In this document: piece by piece, positions 21,031-28,412 of the stretch | How positions within the stretch are numbered: the stretch's first letter is position 1 | Layout: each line of letters begins with the position of its first letter | Origin: Dryocola clanedunensis subsp. sulfonylureivorans | GTDB lineage: Bacteria > Pseudomonadota > Gammaproteobacteria > Enterobacterales > Enterobacteriaceae | Assembly: GCF_016756775.1 (NCBI RefSeq) | Contig: NZ_JAERMU010000015.1 | Location: 56,815 to 120,814, forward strand | DNA length: 64,000 bases | Reading direction: 5' to 3' | Position numbers and translations under genes: made by a program | Notes under the pieces: generated by a model | Seen by the model: only the letters and a program-made list of their open reading frames with translations | What the model was told of the DNA's origin: nothing | Database searches by the model: none

Positions 21031-22227
21031 TTATGACTGTTTAGCGCTAATCAGGCTGGTGCGCAAGGAGAGGCCGAACACCAGCGCGGCGGAAAGAATC
21101 AGCGCCCCGCCGAACAGCATCGCGCTGCTCACGCCCTGCCAGTCCACCACTTCACCGCCCAGCAGCGCGCCGGAGGCCAGAGCAATCTGGATAACGCACA
21201 CCAGCAGTGCCTGCCCGGCTTCGGGAGCCTGCGGCACGTGCTCGAACATCCAGTTTGTCGCACAGACGGGCACCGCGCCGAACGCCAGGCCCCAGACCAG
21301 CACCATCAGCGTGGCGCCCGGCAGGCCGCTCAGGAACGGGGAAACAATCAAAATGCTCGCCAGCATAGCGGCGACCAGGATAAACGTGGCGCGCAGGCTA
21401 TGCGCCGCCAGACGCTCCCCGGCAAACGTACCCAGCAGCCCCACGGCACCGTAGGCCAGCAACTGCACGGATATCGCCGACGGACTCAGCACGAACACCT
21501 GCTGCAACAGGGGGCGCAGGTAGGTGTAGGCGGCGAAATGCCCGACAAACAGCAGCACGATGGCAATCAGCCCAATGCGTGCCATCGGCAGGCGAAACGG
21601 CAGCAGCAGATCCTGCGGCGTGACGGGGCGGGACGGCGGCACGGGGGTTAACAGGCGCAGCTGGGCAATGAATACGCCGACCGCAAGGGCCGCGCTGCCG
21701 AAGAACGCCGCGCGCCAGCCGAACAGATCGCCGATCAACGCCCCGGCAGGTACACCACAAACTGCGCCAACGGAAACACCGCTAATAATCAGCGCCACGG
21801 CACGCCCCTGGCTGGCTTCGGGCACAAGATGACGCCCGTAGTTCATCGAGAAGGACCAGAATCCCCCCACGCAGACGCCGAGCAGCACGCGGCCCAACAG
21901 CATCATCGGGAAATTCACGGCAACGGCGGAGATAAGATTGGAGACCACCAGCAGCGCGGATAGCCCAATCATCAGCCAGCGCCGGTCGAGACGTCCCGAA
22001 ATCAGGCTAAGCACGGGCGCCGCAACGGCGGCAACAATCCCTGGAGTGGTCACCATCAGCCCCGCCGTGCCCGTGCTTACGCCCAGCGACGGCGCAATAT
22101 TGGTCAGCAGACCAATAGGCAGGAATTCGGTGGTGACCATCACGAAGCAGGCAACGGTCAGTGAGAAAACGGCCATCCACGATGTTAGTGCAGATTTATC
22201 TTTATTATTCAGCATAGTAACGCTCAT
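21031..22227 (-). CDS. MFS transporter, DHA1 (drug/sugar efflux) type
   Basis: The 398-residue protein has twelve predicted membrane segments and MFS landmarks: a hydrophobic first helix ending in TTEFLPIGLL, SGRLDRRWLMIG after helix 2, and GVCVGGFWSFSMN in helix 4. The FLPIGLLT...GGFWSF pattern is typical of the DHA1 group that includes sugar, nucleoside and drug effluxers such as NepI and SotB. The substrate is unknown. I prefer the ATG at 22227 (MSVTMLNNKDKS); a longer frame is open to 22278 but adds a non-membrane leader without support. It is probably co-transcribed with the downstream LysR gene. Confidence 0.85.
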   Translation of the reverse strand: MSVTMLNNKDKSALTSWMAVFSLTVACFVMVTTEFLPIGLLTNIAPSLGVSTGTAGLMVTTPGIVAAVAAPVLSLISGRLDRRWLMIGLSALLVVSNLISAVAVNFPMMLLGRVLLGVCVGGFWSFSMNYGRHLVPEASQGRAVALIISGVSVGAVCGVPAGALIGDLFGWRAAFFGSAALAVGVFIAQLRLLTPVPPSRPVTPQDLLLPFRLPMARIGLIAIVLLFVGHFAAYTYLRPLLQQVFVLSPSAISVQLLAYGAVGLLGTFAGERLAAHSLRATFILVAAMLASILIVSPFLSGLPGATLMVLVWGLAFGAVPVCATNWMFEHVPQAPEAGQALLVCVIQIALASGALLGGEVVDWQGVSSAMLFGGALILSAALVFGLSLRTSLISAKQS

Positions 22228-22420
22228 CTCAGGTAGAAGCGCGATCCGCGCACAGGGCGCGAAAGTGACAGGGATCACAATCTACGCAGACCTGGAGGAG
22301 CGATAAATCCTTCAAACACGATTTCACTGTTTCTGTGGGTGAACAATGGAGGTTTTGTGGTGGAGAGGTGCGGTATCAGCGCATTGCTGGAATCTGGATA
22401 TGGATGGGAGAAAATTGTCG

Positions 22421-22879
22421 TTACTTCAGTCTTTCATCAAATTTAAAAGGGATGACTTTGGCAGAGGAGATAACTGAAGCGGCCTGGGGATGATCTGGGT
22501 TTAGCAGGTAATTAAATTCGACCGGAGAGACCGCGCTGGGTACGCGTAATAAAAGCGATGAACCGCCAGCAATCCACGCATCCCCCAGAGACGTCAGCAC
22601 CTGAGGCGTTTCGGATGCTGTCCAGCGCTCCGGCAACTGGGCGATATCAACCGTCTGGCTTAATGCTTCATCCACTTCAATGCACAGCAGTGTATAAGAA
22701 TCCAGCAAACCGGCTGCGTTTAAATGCACCAGGGTTTCCAGCATGGTGAGTGAAGCGGCCTCCGAGAGATAGACCATCGACGTGCCCACGCTGTTCCAGC
22801 GGCCGCCGCCCTCTCTGGCGCCAAACCCGGACCAGGCAGAAGAGAGAAAGCGTGTTTTTGTCAGCCGAAAAAGCTTCAC
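22421..22879 (-). CDS. RES-domain toxin (NAD+ phosphorylase family)
   Basis: The 152-residue protein has the RES fold, named for conserved Arg, Glu and Ser: FRLTKTRF at the start, then GGRWNSVGTSMVYLSEAASLTMLE, which holds the Arg, Tyr and Glu of the active site, and a late WIAGGSSLLLRVPSAVSP with the Ser. Characterised RES toxins (MbcT, Res) degrade NAD+ by phosphorolysis. The gene overlaps the upstream Xre/MbcA-type antitoxin by 4 bases (ATGA), the standard antitoxin-then-toxin order. Confidence 0.92.
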   Translation of the reverse strand: MKLFRLTKTRFLSSAWSGFGAREGGGRWNSVGTSMVYLSEAASLTMLETLVHLNAAGLLDSYTLLCIEVDEALSQTVDIAQLPERWTASETPQVLTSLGDAWIAGGSSLLLRVPSAVSPVEFNYLLNPDHPQAASVISSAKVIPFKFDERLK

Positions 22880-23319
22880 GAATAAACCCCGTGCTCAAGC
22901 CTTGTGATGAGCTTCATCACCTCATACGCCCCGGCTTCAGATGCCATTAACTCAGCGGGTGTTTTCCAGTCCAGCGCACGAACCGGCTCGTTTAGCCAGC
23001 GGCGGGCAGCGGCTTTATCGCCCTCGAAAAGCTCAACGGCCCTGTCCAGCACGCGAATAAACCGAACAATTTTTTCGCTCTGCTCCGGGGTGAAGCCATG
23101 CTTAATGCTACGGCTGAAGGTCGTAGCGGGAATGCCCGTAATACGTTTGAACTCGCTTTGCGTGATGTCCGCCCATTCCATCACCAGAGAAGCAACGCTA
23201 CCGCTTAACCCGTTTTCAATCTGCGAGACGACAGCAATACCTTCCGCGCTTTCCAGCCCGGCGGCCTGCCACAGACGCGGTGGGGATGGCAATTTTTCTG
23301 CTGGTGTGAAAACTTTCAT
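22876..23319 (-). CDS. Xre/MbcA/ParS-type antitoxin of the RES toxin
   Basis: The 147-residue protein has an Xre-like helix-turn-helix in the first half (ITQSEFKRITGIPATTFSRSI) and the DUF2384 toxin-binding C-terminus (AVELFEGDKAAARRWLNEPVRALDWKTP, ending in a VMKLITRLEHGVYS-like tail). It neutralises the RES toxin and probably represses its own operon. The start at 23319 is favoured by GGGAG 7 bases upstream and by the usual length of about 145 residues; a longer frame to 23457 lacks support. Confidence 0.9.
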   Translation of the reverse strand: MKVFTPAEKLPSPPRLWQAAGLESAEGIAVVSQIENGLSGSVASLVMEWADITQSEFKRITGIPATTFSRSIKHGFTPEQSEKIVRFIRVLDRAVELFEGDKAAARRWLNEPVRALDWKTPAELMASEAGAYEVMKLITRLEHGVYS

Positions 23320-23344
23320 AGCTAATCTCCCATTTGGTATTTTT

Positions 23345-23373
23345 AGTATAACCATATGGGCATTAATGAGCAA
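23345..23373 (-). promoter_or_regulatory. Promoter of the RES/Xre operon
   Basis: On the minus strand TTGCTC and TATACT are separated by 17 bases, 26 bases upstream of the antitoxin start. The spacer contains the partly symmetric CCATATGG, a candidate autorepression site. Confidence 0.6.
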
Positions 23374-23628
23374 ATTACAGACAGAGGATGGAATCTGTGC
23401 TTCGACTGGGAGGTCGCTTGTCAGTGTTTTGCGGATCGTCTCTTCCATTGACGTCATTCCTTTTTGATTGACTACCGCCCTTGAGGCGCGCTTCCATTTA
23501 TCTTTTGGAGAGTTTGGTAGTCATTATTAGCCCGGAAAAGGATTAATTTTGATCATGAGTTGTGATGTCGAGATGCCTCGCAAAAATGAAATTATGAACA
23601 ACTTTTCATGCGAAATTTGCAGTAAATT

Positions 23629-23705
23629 CGTAGGGTGGATCAACGCCAGCACCATCCACCGCAAAGCCTTTCAGAAGGCGGATGACGCAAGCTTATCCGC
23701 CCTAC
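23629..23705. repeat. REP/BIME composite (left copy bracketing the accessory island)
   Basis: It has two REP-like units: GTAGGGTGGAT...ATCCACC and GGCGGATGACGCAAGC...TCCGCCCTAC, joined by CGCAAAGCCTTTCAGAA. It nearly matches, in the same orientation, the composite at 28413-28481. Confidence 0.85.
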
Positions 23706-23708
23706 CAT

Positions 23709-24002
23709 TTACAAATCCTGGAAATGTAAAAGCGGTTCCATCTTGTGGTGAAGTATCCTGAGAATGAAAATATCCTGAGAACGGACGCGATAGAAAATGG
23801 CGTGCATTAGATACTCCAGAGGATAAATACCTTCGGCTATTTCAGGACTCTCACGACCAATGAAAGGAGAGGCAACAATCGACTCCAGGATGCTTTCCAT
23901 GGATTCCGTATAGCCATCTGCCTGAGCCTCCCCAAAATTGATCAAGGTATACTCATAAATGCTGGCAAAATCCTCGGCGGCAAGTTTCGAAAGCTTATAC
24001 AT
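23709..24002 (-). CDS. parE: ParE/RelE-superfamily toxin
   Basis: The 97-residue toxin begins MYKLSKLAAEDFASIYEYTL and holds the ParE pattern NFGEAQADGYTESM, then SPFIGRESPEI and IFYRVRSQDIFILRILH. ParE toxins poison DNA gyrase. It overlaps its antitoxin gene by 8 bases. The start at 24002 fits the family; the longer frame to 24029 reads into the basic end of parD. The toxin ends three bases from a REP composite. Confidence 0.9.
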   Translation of the reverse strand: MYKLSKLAAEDFASIYEYTLINFGEAQADGYTESMESILESIVASPFIGRESPEIAEGIYPLEYLMHAIFYRVRSQDIFILRILHHKMEPLLHFQDL

Positions 24003-24237
24003 TCCGCTCCCGCTTTTTCTGTGCCGCAATCTCCCTTAAAGTCATGGAGCTTTCGCCACTCTCTTCGCCAGCAAACACCGCCCTTCTTAATACGGCAATT
24101 TGCGATTCTTTTTGCTCCAGCAGGCGCAGTGCAGAACGCACCACCTCGCTGGTTGACCCGTAACGACCATCGTCAATCATGCGATTCACGAAAGCATCCA
24201 GTTGGTCACCGATCGTAATGCTTGTTGTTCTTGGCAT
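23995..24237 (-). CDS. parD: ParD ribbon-helix-helix antitoxin
   Basis: The 80-residue protein starts MPRTTSITIGDQLDAFV, with the RHH DNA-binding domain in the first 45 residues (YGSTSEVVRSALRLLEQ), and ends in a charged toxin-binding tail. AGGAGG lies 6 bases before the chosen ATG, which settles the start. It represses its own operon through the palindrome just upstream. Confidence 0.92.
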   Translation of the reverse strand: MPRTTSITIGDQLDAFVNRMIDDGRYGSTSEVVRSALRLLEQKESQIAVLRRAVFAGEESGESSMTLREIAAQKKRERNV

Positions 24238-24245
24238 AGCACCTC

Positions 24246-24266
24246 CTGTGTTAATAGATAACACAG
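24246..24266. promoter_or_regulatory. parDE operator palindrome
   Basis: CTGTGTTA and TAACACAG form a perfect 8-base inverted repeat around a 5-base centre, 9 bases upstream of the parD start. Position and symmetry fit the ParD autorepression site. Confidence 0.7.
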
Positions 24267-24314
24267 CTATAGCATAGCGGTGCCGTGGCGAGACAGGCTG
24301 AAGGGCAGCAAAGG

Positions 24315-24881
24315 CTACGCTTGCGGAAGAAGAGGCGCTTCAGGGGAGTGCTTCAGAACGTGAACAAGTTCGGTAATTCGCGCTTCTTCCTTTGAAGCAC
24401 GGATACGAAGTGCCAGATTCCAGGTATTTAATTCCTTCGCATTCGCGACCAGCCCGGAATCCGCCGCAAGTCTGCCGCAGCTCTCTAACCACTGGGCAAC
24501 CTCAGCCCAATCCCAGAGCGGAGATTGGCCTGAGATACGCTGGACGGGATTGGGGAAGTCACCTTTACCACGAGCACCATCTTTCAGCATGGTTATCGCC
24601 TGGCGCGACAAATCGGACAGTTCAGCAATATCACTTAACCCAACTAAAGTAGAATCAACAGATTCAACTCGGGCACCCATACCTGCGCTTTCTATATCCC
24701 GAATTGCAGTGGCAATAGCCACCTGAAGAGAGGGTGCTTCGCGGTCAAACTCCAGGTAAATAGCTTTACCGTAATAGCCGATCATCGCATCGCCACACCC
24801 CGCCTCAAAGAGCGCATCTTCATGGCCTTCGGTATCAAGGTTGATACCAGAAACCGTTAAAGTGAAATTGTAGAATTCCAT
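24315..24881 (-). CDS. Putative helix-turn-helix protein downstream of the T6SS cargo genes
   Basis: The 188-residue protein has an N-terminal half resembling a small alpha/beta sensor-like region (MEFYNFTLTVSGI...) and then a MerR/AlpA-like winged HTH near residues 78-130 (LVGLSDIAELSDLSRQAI, then FPNPVQ, PLWDWAEVAQWL). Such proteins occur as hypothetical regulators. It starts 12 bases after the stop of the small membrane protein and is probably the last gene of the hcp-tlde1 operon. It could regulate the cargo genes or be an independent passenger; no function is known. Confidence 0.7.
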   Translation of the reverse strand: MEFYNFTLTVSGINLDTEGHEDALFEAGCGDAMIGYYGKAIYLEFDREAPSLQVAIATAIRDIESAGMGARVESVDSTLVGLSDIAELSDLSRQAITMLKDGARGKGDFPNPVQRISGQSPLWDWAEVAQWLESCGRLAADSGLVANAKELNTWNLALRIRASKEEARITELVHVLKHSPEAPLLPQA

Positions 24882-24893
24882 AGATTATTCTGA

Positions 24894-25151
24894 TTATGAA
24901 TGCCGTTTAATGGATTTTCTTTTACAAAGAAGCGCAGAAAAGAAAATTAAAGCTGCATTGAAGCACATCGCCAGAATGCACAGAGCAAGAAAGTAATATT
25001 TATCCCAGTTATCACCCTGAATTACACCCGTATAGTTTGAGATGAAGCTATAGACAGTCACTTCAGGTACAAGAAGGTACAGAATGATGAGAATAATAAT
25101 GTAGATAAACGACTCGCCTATCCATAGCAATGCATAGTTGATTGGTTTCAT
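24894..25151 (-). CDS. Two-span membrane protein, candidate immunity protein to the Tlde1-like effector
   Basis: The 85-residue protein has two hydrophobic segments (about 7-29, ALLWIGESFIYIIILIILYLL; about 53-75, YFLALCILAMCFNAALIFFSA) joined by a loop with GVIQGDNWDK and closed by a basic tail. Its start overlaps the stop of the effector gene by one base, the position where T6SS immunity genes are found. Effector action in the periplasm would suit a membrane-anchored immunity protein. I do not recognise a named family, so immunity is inferred from context and topology. Confidence 0.7.
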   Translation of the reverse strand: MKPINYALLWIGESFIYIIILIILYLLVPEVTVYSFISNYTGVIQGDNWDKYYFLALCILAMCFNAALIFFSALLCKRKSIKRHS

Positions 25152-25627
25152 TAATAGACCTGCACTGTTCCAAACGCTTTGAGTGTTGGTGTTGCATTAT
25201 AAGGTTTTGTTTTGAGCAACGCCTCACGCAAAAGCATAAAATCAGAAAGCCGTGGAAGAGTTATACACCCTTCGCTCACACCTTTATACCCCGCAGGATG
25301 TAAGCGAAAATGCCCTCTTTCCACATCTTCAATAAAAGTTAAATCATCAATATTGGAATCCTGCCGATACAACGCTAACCAGACACTCCTGTCTGAACCT
25401 GAAACAAAGGATGCAAAAGAGTCCCGAATACCGGTAAACAATCCCCCCGTCCCCCTCGTCACAATGTAGTAATTACCAGGAGGTAAAGGACCAATTTTGG
25501 GTATGGCAACATCAGTTGGATTGTTCCGACTTTTTCCCGAGCCCGAGTATGCAGGGAAAAAACCAATCCCAGGACAGGCCAAAGTTGAAAGGCTGCCACC
25601 GTTCAGATAAAAGGTGCAGCGGATCAT
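25151..25627 (-). CDS. tlde1: Tlde1-like T6SS effector, L,D-transpeptidase fold (DUF2778)
   Basis: The 158-residue protein has the DUF2778 pattern: an N-terminal GGSLSTLACPGIGFFPAYSG block, the PLPPGNYYIV strand, and the catalytic stretch with His110, Ser118 and Cys121 in FRLHPAGYKGVSEGCITL. In Salmonella, Tlde1 is delivered by T6SS into the periplasm of rivals, where it edits peptidoglycan by L,D-transpeptidase exchange and carboxypeptidase action. There is no signal peptide, as expected for Hcp cargo. It overlaps the hcp stop by 4 bases (ATGA) and is followed directly by a small membrane protein, so the three genes read as carrier, effector and immunity. Confidence 0.85.
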   Translation of the reverse strand: MIRCTFYLNGGSLSTLACPGIGFFPAYSGSGKSRNNPTDVAIPKIGPLPPGNYYIVTRGTGGLFTGIRDSFASFVSGSDRSVWLALYRQDSNIDDLTFIEDVERGHFRLHPAGYKGVSEGCITLPRLSDFMLLREALLKTKPYNATPTLKAFGTVQVY

Positions 25628-26106
25628 CTATCATTCCAACTATCTGAAAAGATGATATTTCCATCATTATGTTTCCAGGTAATTTTTTCATATCGCAATG
25701 ATACTGCTTCAAGATGATTATGCTTTTCTGCCGAGGGATTTTTACAGTCATGCATCATAGGACAAATAGAGATCACTTTTACGCCTTCAAGGAGCATATT
25801 GAAATACTCCTCTTCCTGGCCTGCATAGTTAATACGATACCATTTGAACTCAGCAGAAGTTAACGTTTGCCCTTTGACTACAGCCTTGTATAAATAAGGG
25901 CTCGATGAATCGAATTCCTTTTCAAAAATCATCGGAGCATGCACGCGAGCCCCAGTAATTTTACCTGTCATATTATCGGTAGGAAGGTACATTCCATGGC
26001 CAAAACTCAGAACTTCAATGCTTTGCTCTCTTCCCAGAACATCTACAGCCCCTTTGATATCTGCACCACCGTCATCTTTTAGCCACAGGTAAGCCGGAAT
26101 AGCCAT
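25624..26106 (-). CDS. hcp: Hcp, type VI secretion tube protein, orphan copy
   Basis: The 160-residue protein belongs to the Hcp1 family: MAIPAYLWLKDDGGADIKG, then the conserved LTSAEFKWYRINYAGQEEEYF, KHNHLEAVSLRYEKITW and the end DGNIIFSDSWN. Hcp rings stack into the T6SS tube and carry small effectors in their lumen. I choose the ATG at 26106, with GAAGGG upstream; an open extension to 26181 has no ribosome site. No other T6SS structural gene (tss, clpV, vgrG) occurs in the window, so this is an orphan cargo locus that would depend on a machine encoded elsewhere. Confidence 0.93.
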   Translation of the reverse strand: MAIPAYLWLKDDGGADIKGAVDVLGREQSIEVLSFGHGMYLPTDNMTGKITGARVHAPMIFEKEFDSSSPYLYKAVVKGQTLTSAEFKWYRINYAGQEEEYFNMLLEGVKVISICPMMHDCKNPSAEKHNHLEAVSLRYEKITWKHNDGNIIFSDSWNDR

Positions 26107-26330
26107 ATTAAACCCTTCTAGTTTTGTGATATCCTCATTTATAACTTTGCCATCATTAAATTGAAAATTATTTCGTGCCATACATAAACGTTATATATTT
26201 CATGAAACCATAATTAATTTTTATAATGTATTAACGCTTCCGTTAATAATATTATTGTTTCCTGTAATTGTTTAGATTACTGGAAACTGTTTTTATAGAT
26301 AATTAACATTAAGATCTGATAGCAAAAAAA

Positions 26331-26492
26331 ATGACAAAATATATAGAGATCGCCATAGTTGGCGAGAAATGCGTTTTTACGACATCAGATGAAGATTGGG
26401 ATAGCTGGTTCAGTAGCGAAAATGCGATGACGGATTTTATGTCAAACCGGGAGCAACCAGCAGAAGAAATCAGGGAATCTTCAGATTTGTAG
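26331..26492 (+). CDS. Possible 53-residue acidic protein
   Basis: An ATG after an A-run opens a 53-codon frame. The product (beginning MTKYIEIAIVGEKCVFTTSD) is strongly acidic in its second half, with EDWDSW and a Glu-rich end, and has no membrane segment. The ribosome site is poor. It is divergent from hcp in an AT-rich spacer. I do not recognise it; it may be a remnant of a larger gene. Confidence 0.3.
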   Translation: MTKYIEIAIVGEKCVFTTSDEDWDSWFSSENAMTDFMSNREQPAEEIRESSDL

Positions 26493-26535
26493 CACAGAGA
26501 CTCGACGGTCCGATAAATTATCAGGCAGAAAGCGC

Positions 26536-26580
26536 GCTTGCGTCATCCAACGACGGATGACGCAAGCTTATCCGCCCTAC
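26536..26580. repeat. REP-like element with long hairpin
   Basis: GCTTGCGTCATCC and GGATGACGCAAGC form a 13-base stem, followed by the common TTATCCGCCCTAC end. It lies directly downstream of the minus-strand gene at 26585. Confidence 0.8.
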
Positions 26581-26584
26581 AAAA

Positions 26585-27094
26585 TCAGTGAACCACCGGC
26601 TCGCTGTCTTCGTTTAGCAATATCAGCCCGGACGCTGAGCGAACAAAACGCGGAGCTTTAAGATCGTCGACCATTACATCAAGTAATTCAGACAATAACC
26701 CTGCGATCTTTTCTTCCTGCTCATACGGCTGGGGGCCTTGCAACAAAACCATAGTTAACGCAGAACAGTATTCCCGCAGGGTTTCAGAATCGCTGGAGAG
26801 CGGGCAGTGATAATCATCAGGATTTGCCGCGTTGAGCGTAAGGCGCTCGATCAAGTATTCCGGCAAAGGTGCTTTCAGCACGACTTTCAAAACCTCCAGC
26901 CCGGCATACAAACGGCCACACAGCGCCATACGCTCCGTCCGGTCGTCGCTTTCAATTAGCACATCGGCATGATGCTGGCAGTAGTCGAGCACCTGGAACA
27001 AATCCATGGTGGTATTGAGAGGGGTTTTCAGCAATGTAGTGATAGCGGGCTCGATTTCAGGGCGAGCAAATGTGTTACTATCGGCAGTAGCCAT
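26585..27094 (-). CDS. Hypothetical protein, phage/satellite-associated
   Basis: The 169-residue protein begins MATADSNTFARPEIEPAITT. It is rich in helix-forming segments (MDLFQVLDYCQHHADVLIES and ALTMVLLQGP) and has no membrane part. The ATG at 27094 follows AGGAG at a spacing of 6 bases. Upstream, the frame stays open and encodes a stretch (YYQYQTRADHKRYRSNA) that I recognise as the conserved non-coding leader seen before many small phage and P4-satellite genes, so the longer reading to 27175 is rejected. The function is unknown. It diverges from the small gene at 27224. Confidence 0.7.
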   Translation of the reverse strand: MATADSNTFARPEIEPAITTLLKTPLNTTMDLFQVLDYCQHHADVLIESDDRTERMALCGRLYAGLEVLKVVLKAPLPEYLIERLTLNAANPDDYHCPLSSDSETLREYCSALTMVLLQGPQPYEQEEKIAGLLSELLDVMVDDLKAPRFVRSASGLILLNEDSEPVVH

Positions 27095-27200
27095 AGCGTT
27101 ACTCCTATAACGTTTGTGGTCAGCCCTCGTCTGGTACTGGTAATACCTTTCGGGGGCGTTTTTCAGGCCGCCCACATAAAGGTACGTACCTGAATTACGC
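27095..27200 (-). promoter_or_regulatory. Conserved phage-type leader upstream of the 26585-27094 gene
   Basis: On the minus strand this stretch carries GGCGGCCTGAAAAACGCC, the GGTATTACCAGTACCAG block and GACCACAAACGTTATAGGAG immediately before the start codon. The same leader recurs, by my recollection, in front of ash/icd-like genes of phages and P4 satellites, where it seems to act as RNA or operator DNA. Confidence 0.5.
27180..27191. promoter_or_regulatory. AGGTACGTACCT operator-like palindrome
   Basis: A perfect 12-base palindrome sits between the divergent genes at 27094 and 27224. It lies just upstream of a TATTAT -10 candidate (27202-27207) for the plus-strand gene. Confidence 0.5.
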
Positions 27201-27223
27201 TTATTATGCTTGGAGCAAAATTT

Positions 27224-27412
27224 ATGTCAACGGTTAAAAGAGATGCAATTCAGTCCAAATCAGGTAAAGCTCCTACATTTCAGATCCGCATCACACCTGA
27301 ACTGAAATTACAATTTGAAGTTGCAGCGAAAGAAGCGGGGATGAGTTTGGGAAATTGGTTGAAAACGCTTGGGCGGAAGGAATTGGAACGTTTAAGGATC
27401 GACTCCAAATAA
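27224..27412 (+). CDS. Small YlcI/YnfO-like (RHH/HicB-type) DNA-binding protein
   Basis: The 62-residue protein has a basic start (MSTVKRDAIQSKSGKAP), then FQIRITPELKLQFEVAAKE and MSLGNWLKTLGRKELER, the pattern of small phage-borne ribbon-helix-helix proteins of the YlcI/YnfO kind. The start at 27224 follows TTGGAG at 8-9 bases. It is probably a repressor or an antitoxin-like protein; no partner toxin is adjacent, since the next gene is a nuclease. Confidence 0.7.
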   Translation: MSTVKRDAIQSKSGKAPTFQIRITPELKLQFEVAAKEAGMSLGNWLKTLGRKELERLRIDSK

Positions 27413-27440
27413 TGATTTTTATGTAGGGGATTATATAATT

Positions 27441-28391
27441 ATGAGAAAAACCACACCTAAAGATCTTATAGATGCAACAAAAATATCTTTAACCGAATGG
27501 TTAGAGTTAATAAATATCGAGCAGAAAGACAGATCCTTTTTAATAATGGACTACCAGTTTCCAACATCTCAGCATTTAAAAGAATATGTCGATAATATAG
27601 ATGGTTACAGTGAACTTGAAGTGAAGGAATTGATTTTTAACTTCATAGTTCCTTCAGGTACAATGGGATGCGATGATTTTACATCTCGGTGGATTTTCGA
27701 GAGTGAGAAATTTAACATCCCTGAACTTATCAACAATGAAAGCTTTCTTAAAAGATTGATAATAGGCGATAAGGAAAATCCGCCTTGGCAATCAATATCA
27801 TGGATTTTAGATTTACTACCGAACAAACCATATATGGCTATCGATGTTATAAGAGCTTTCTTTAATGCACATATCCAATATATGCCTGATGGAAGGATTT
27901 ATGGCTATGAAGACATTATAACATTGATTAGAGCAAAGTTTATAAACCACAGTTTACCTACAAAAAGTCAAATACACAATATAAGACCATATGAGTTTGA
28001 ATTTCTTTGTGCATATTTATATGAAAAAAAAGGATATAAAGTTAAAGTAACCCGTAAAAGCAGAGATGGTGGTTATGATGTTTTAGCAGAAAAAGAAACT
28101 GCTAGAGAATACGAAATCTTATATATTGAATGTAAACAATACGAAGGTAACGTTGGTGTAAGAATTGCCAGGAATGCTCTTGGACTCCTCAACATTAAAA
28201 ATGCGACAAAATCCGTAATAATAACAAGCAGTGATTTTACAAAGGATGCATTAAATGTCGCCAAAGAATCAAAACGCCTAGAACTGATTAATTTAAATGA
28301 CTTTGATAAAGACATGAGAAAATACGTTGATACAAATTGGGCATATAGAATAGACAACTACATTCTTCATATTCAGAAGAACGTTTCTTAA
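27441..28391 (+). CDS. Mrr-like restriction endonuclease with unknown N-terminal domain
   Basis: The 316-residue protein has a C-terminal Mrr_cat domain (about 182-300): YEFEFLCAYLYEKKGYKV, the catalytic Asp region DGGYDVLAEKE (209-219), and ECK at 230-232, giving the D...ExK triad of PD-(D/E)xK nucleases. The N-terminal 180 residues are helical and I do not recognise them; they may sense modified DNA or an infection signal. Base composition is very AT-rich against GC-rich neighbours, a sign of recent transfer. It starts 28 bases after the small RHH gene and could be co-expressed with it. It has no methylase partner, so type IV-like restriction or an abortive role is most likely. Confidence 0.82.
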   Translation: MRKTTPKDLIDATKISLTEWLELINIEQKDRSFLIMDYQFPTSQHLKEYVDNIDGYSELEVKELIFNFIVPSGTMGCDDFTSRWIFESEKFNIPELINNESFLKRLIIGDKENPPWQSISWILDLLPNKPYMAIDVIRAFFNAHIQYMPDGRIYGYEDIITLIRAKFINHSLPTKSQIHNIRPYEFEFLCAYLYEKKGYKVKVTRKSRDGGYDVLAEKETAREYEILYIECKQYEGNVGVRIARNALGLLNIKNATKSVIITSSDFTKDALNVAKESKRLELINLNDFDKDMRKYVDTNWAYRIDNYILHIQKNVS

Positions 28392-28412
28392 CAGTAATAT
28401 TATTATCTAGTA

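Noticed and set aside
27095..27175. N-terminal extension of the 26585-27094 gene
   Set aside because: The stretch is the conserved leader; AGGAG before the ATG at 27094 fixes the start.
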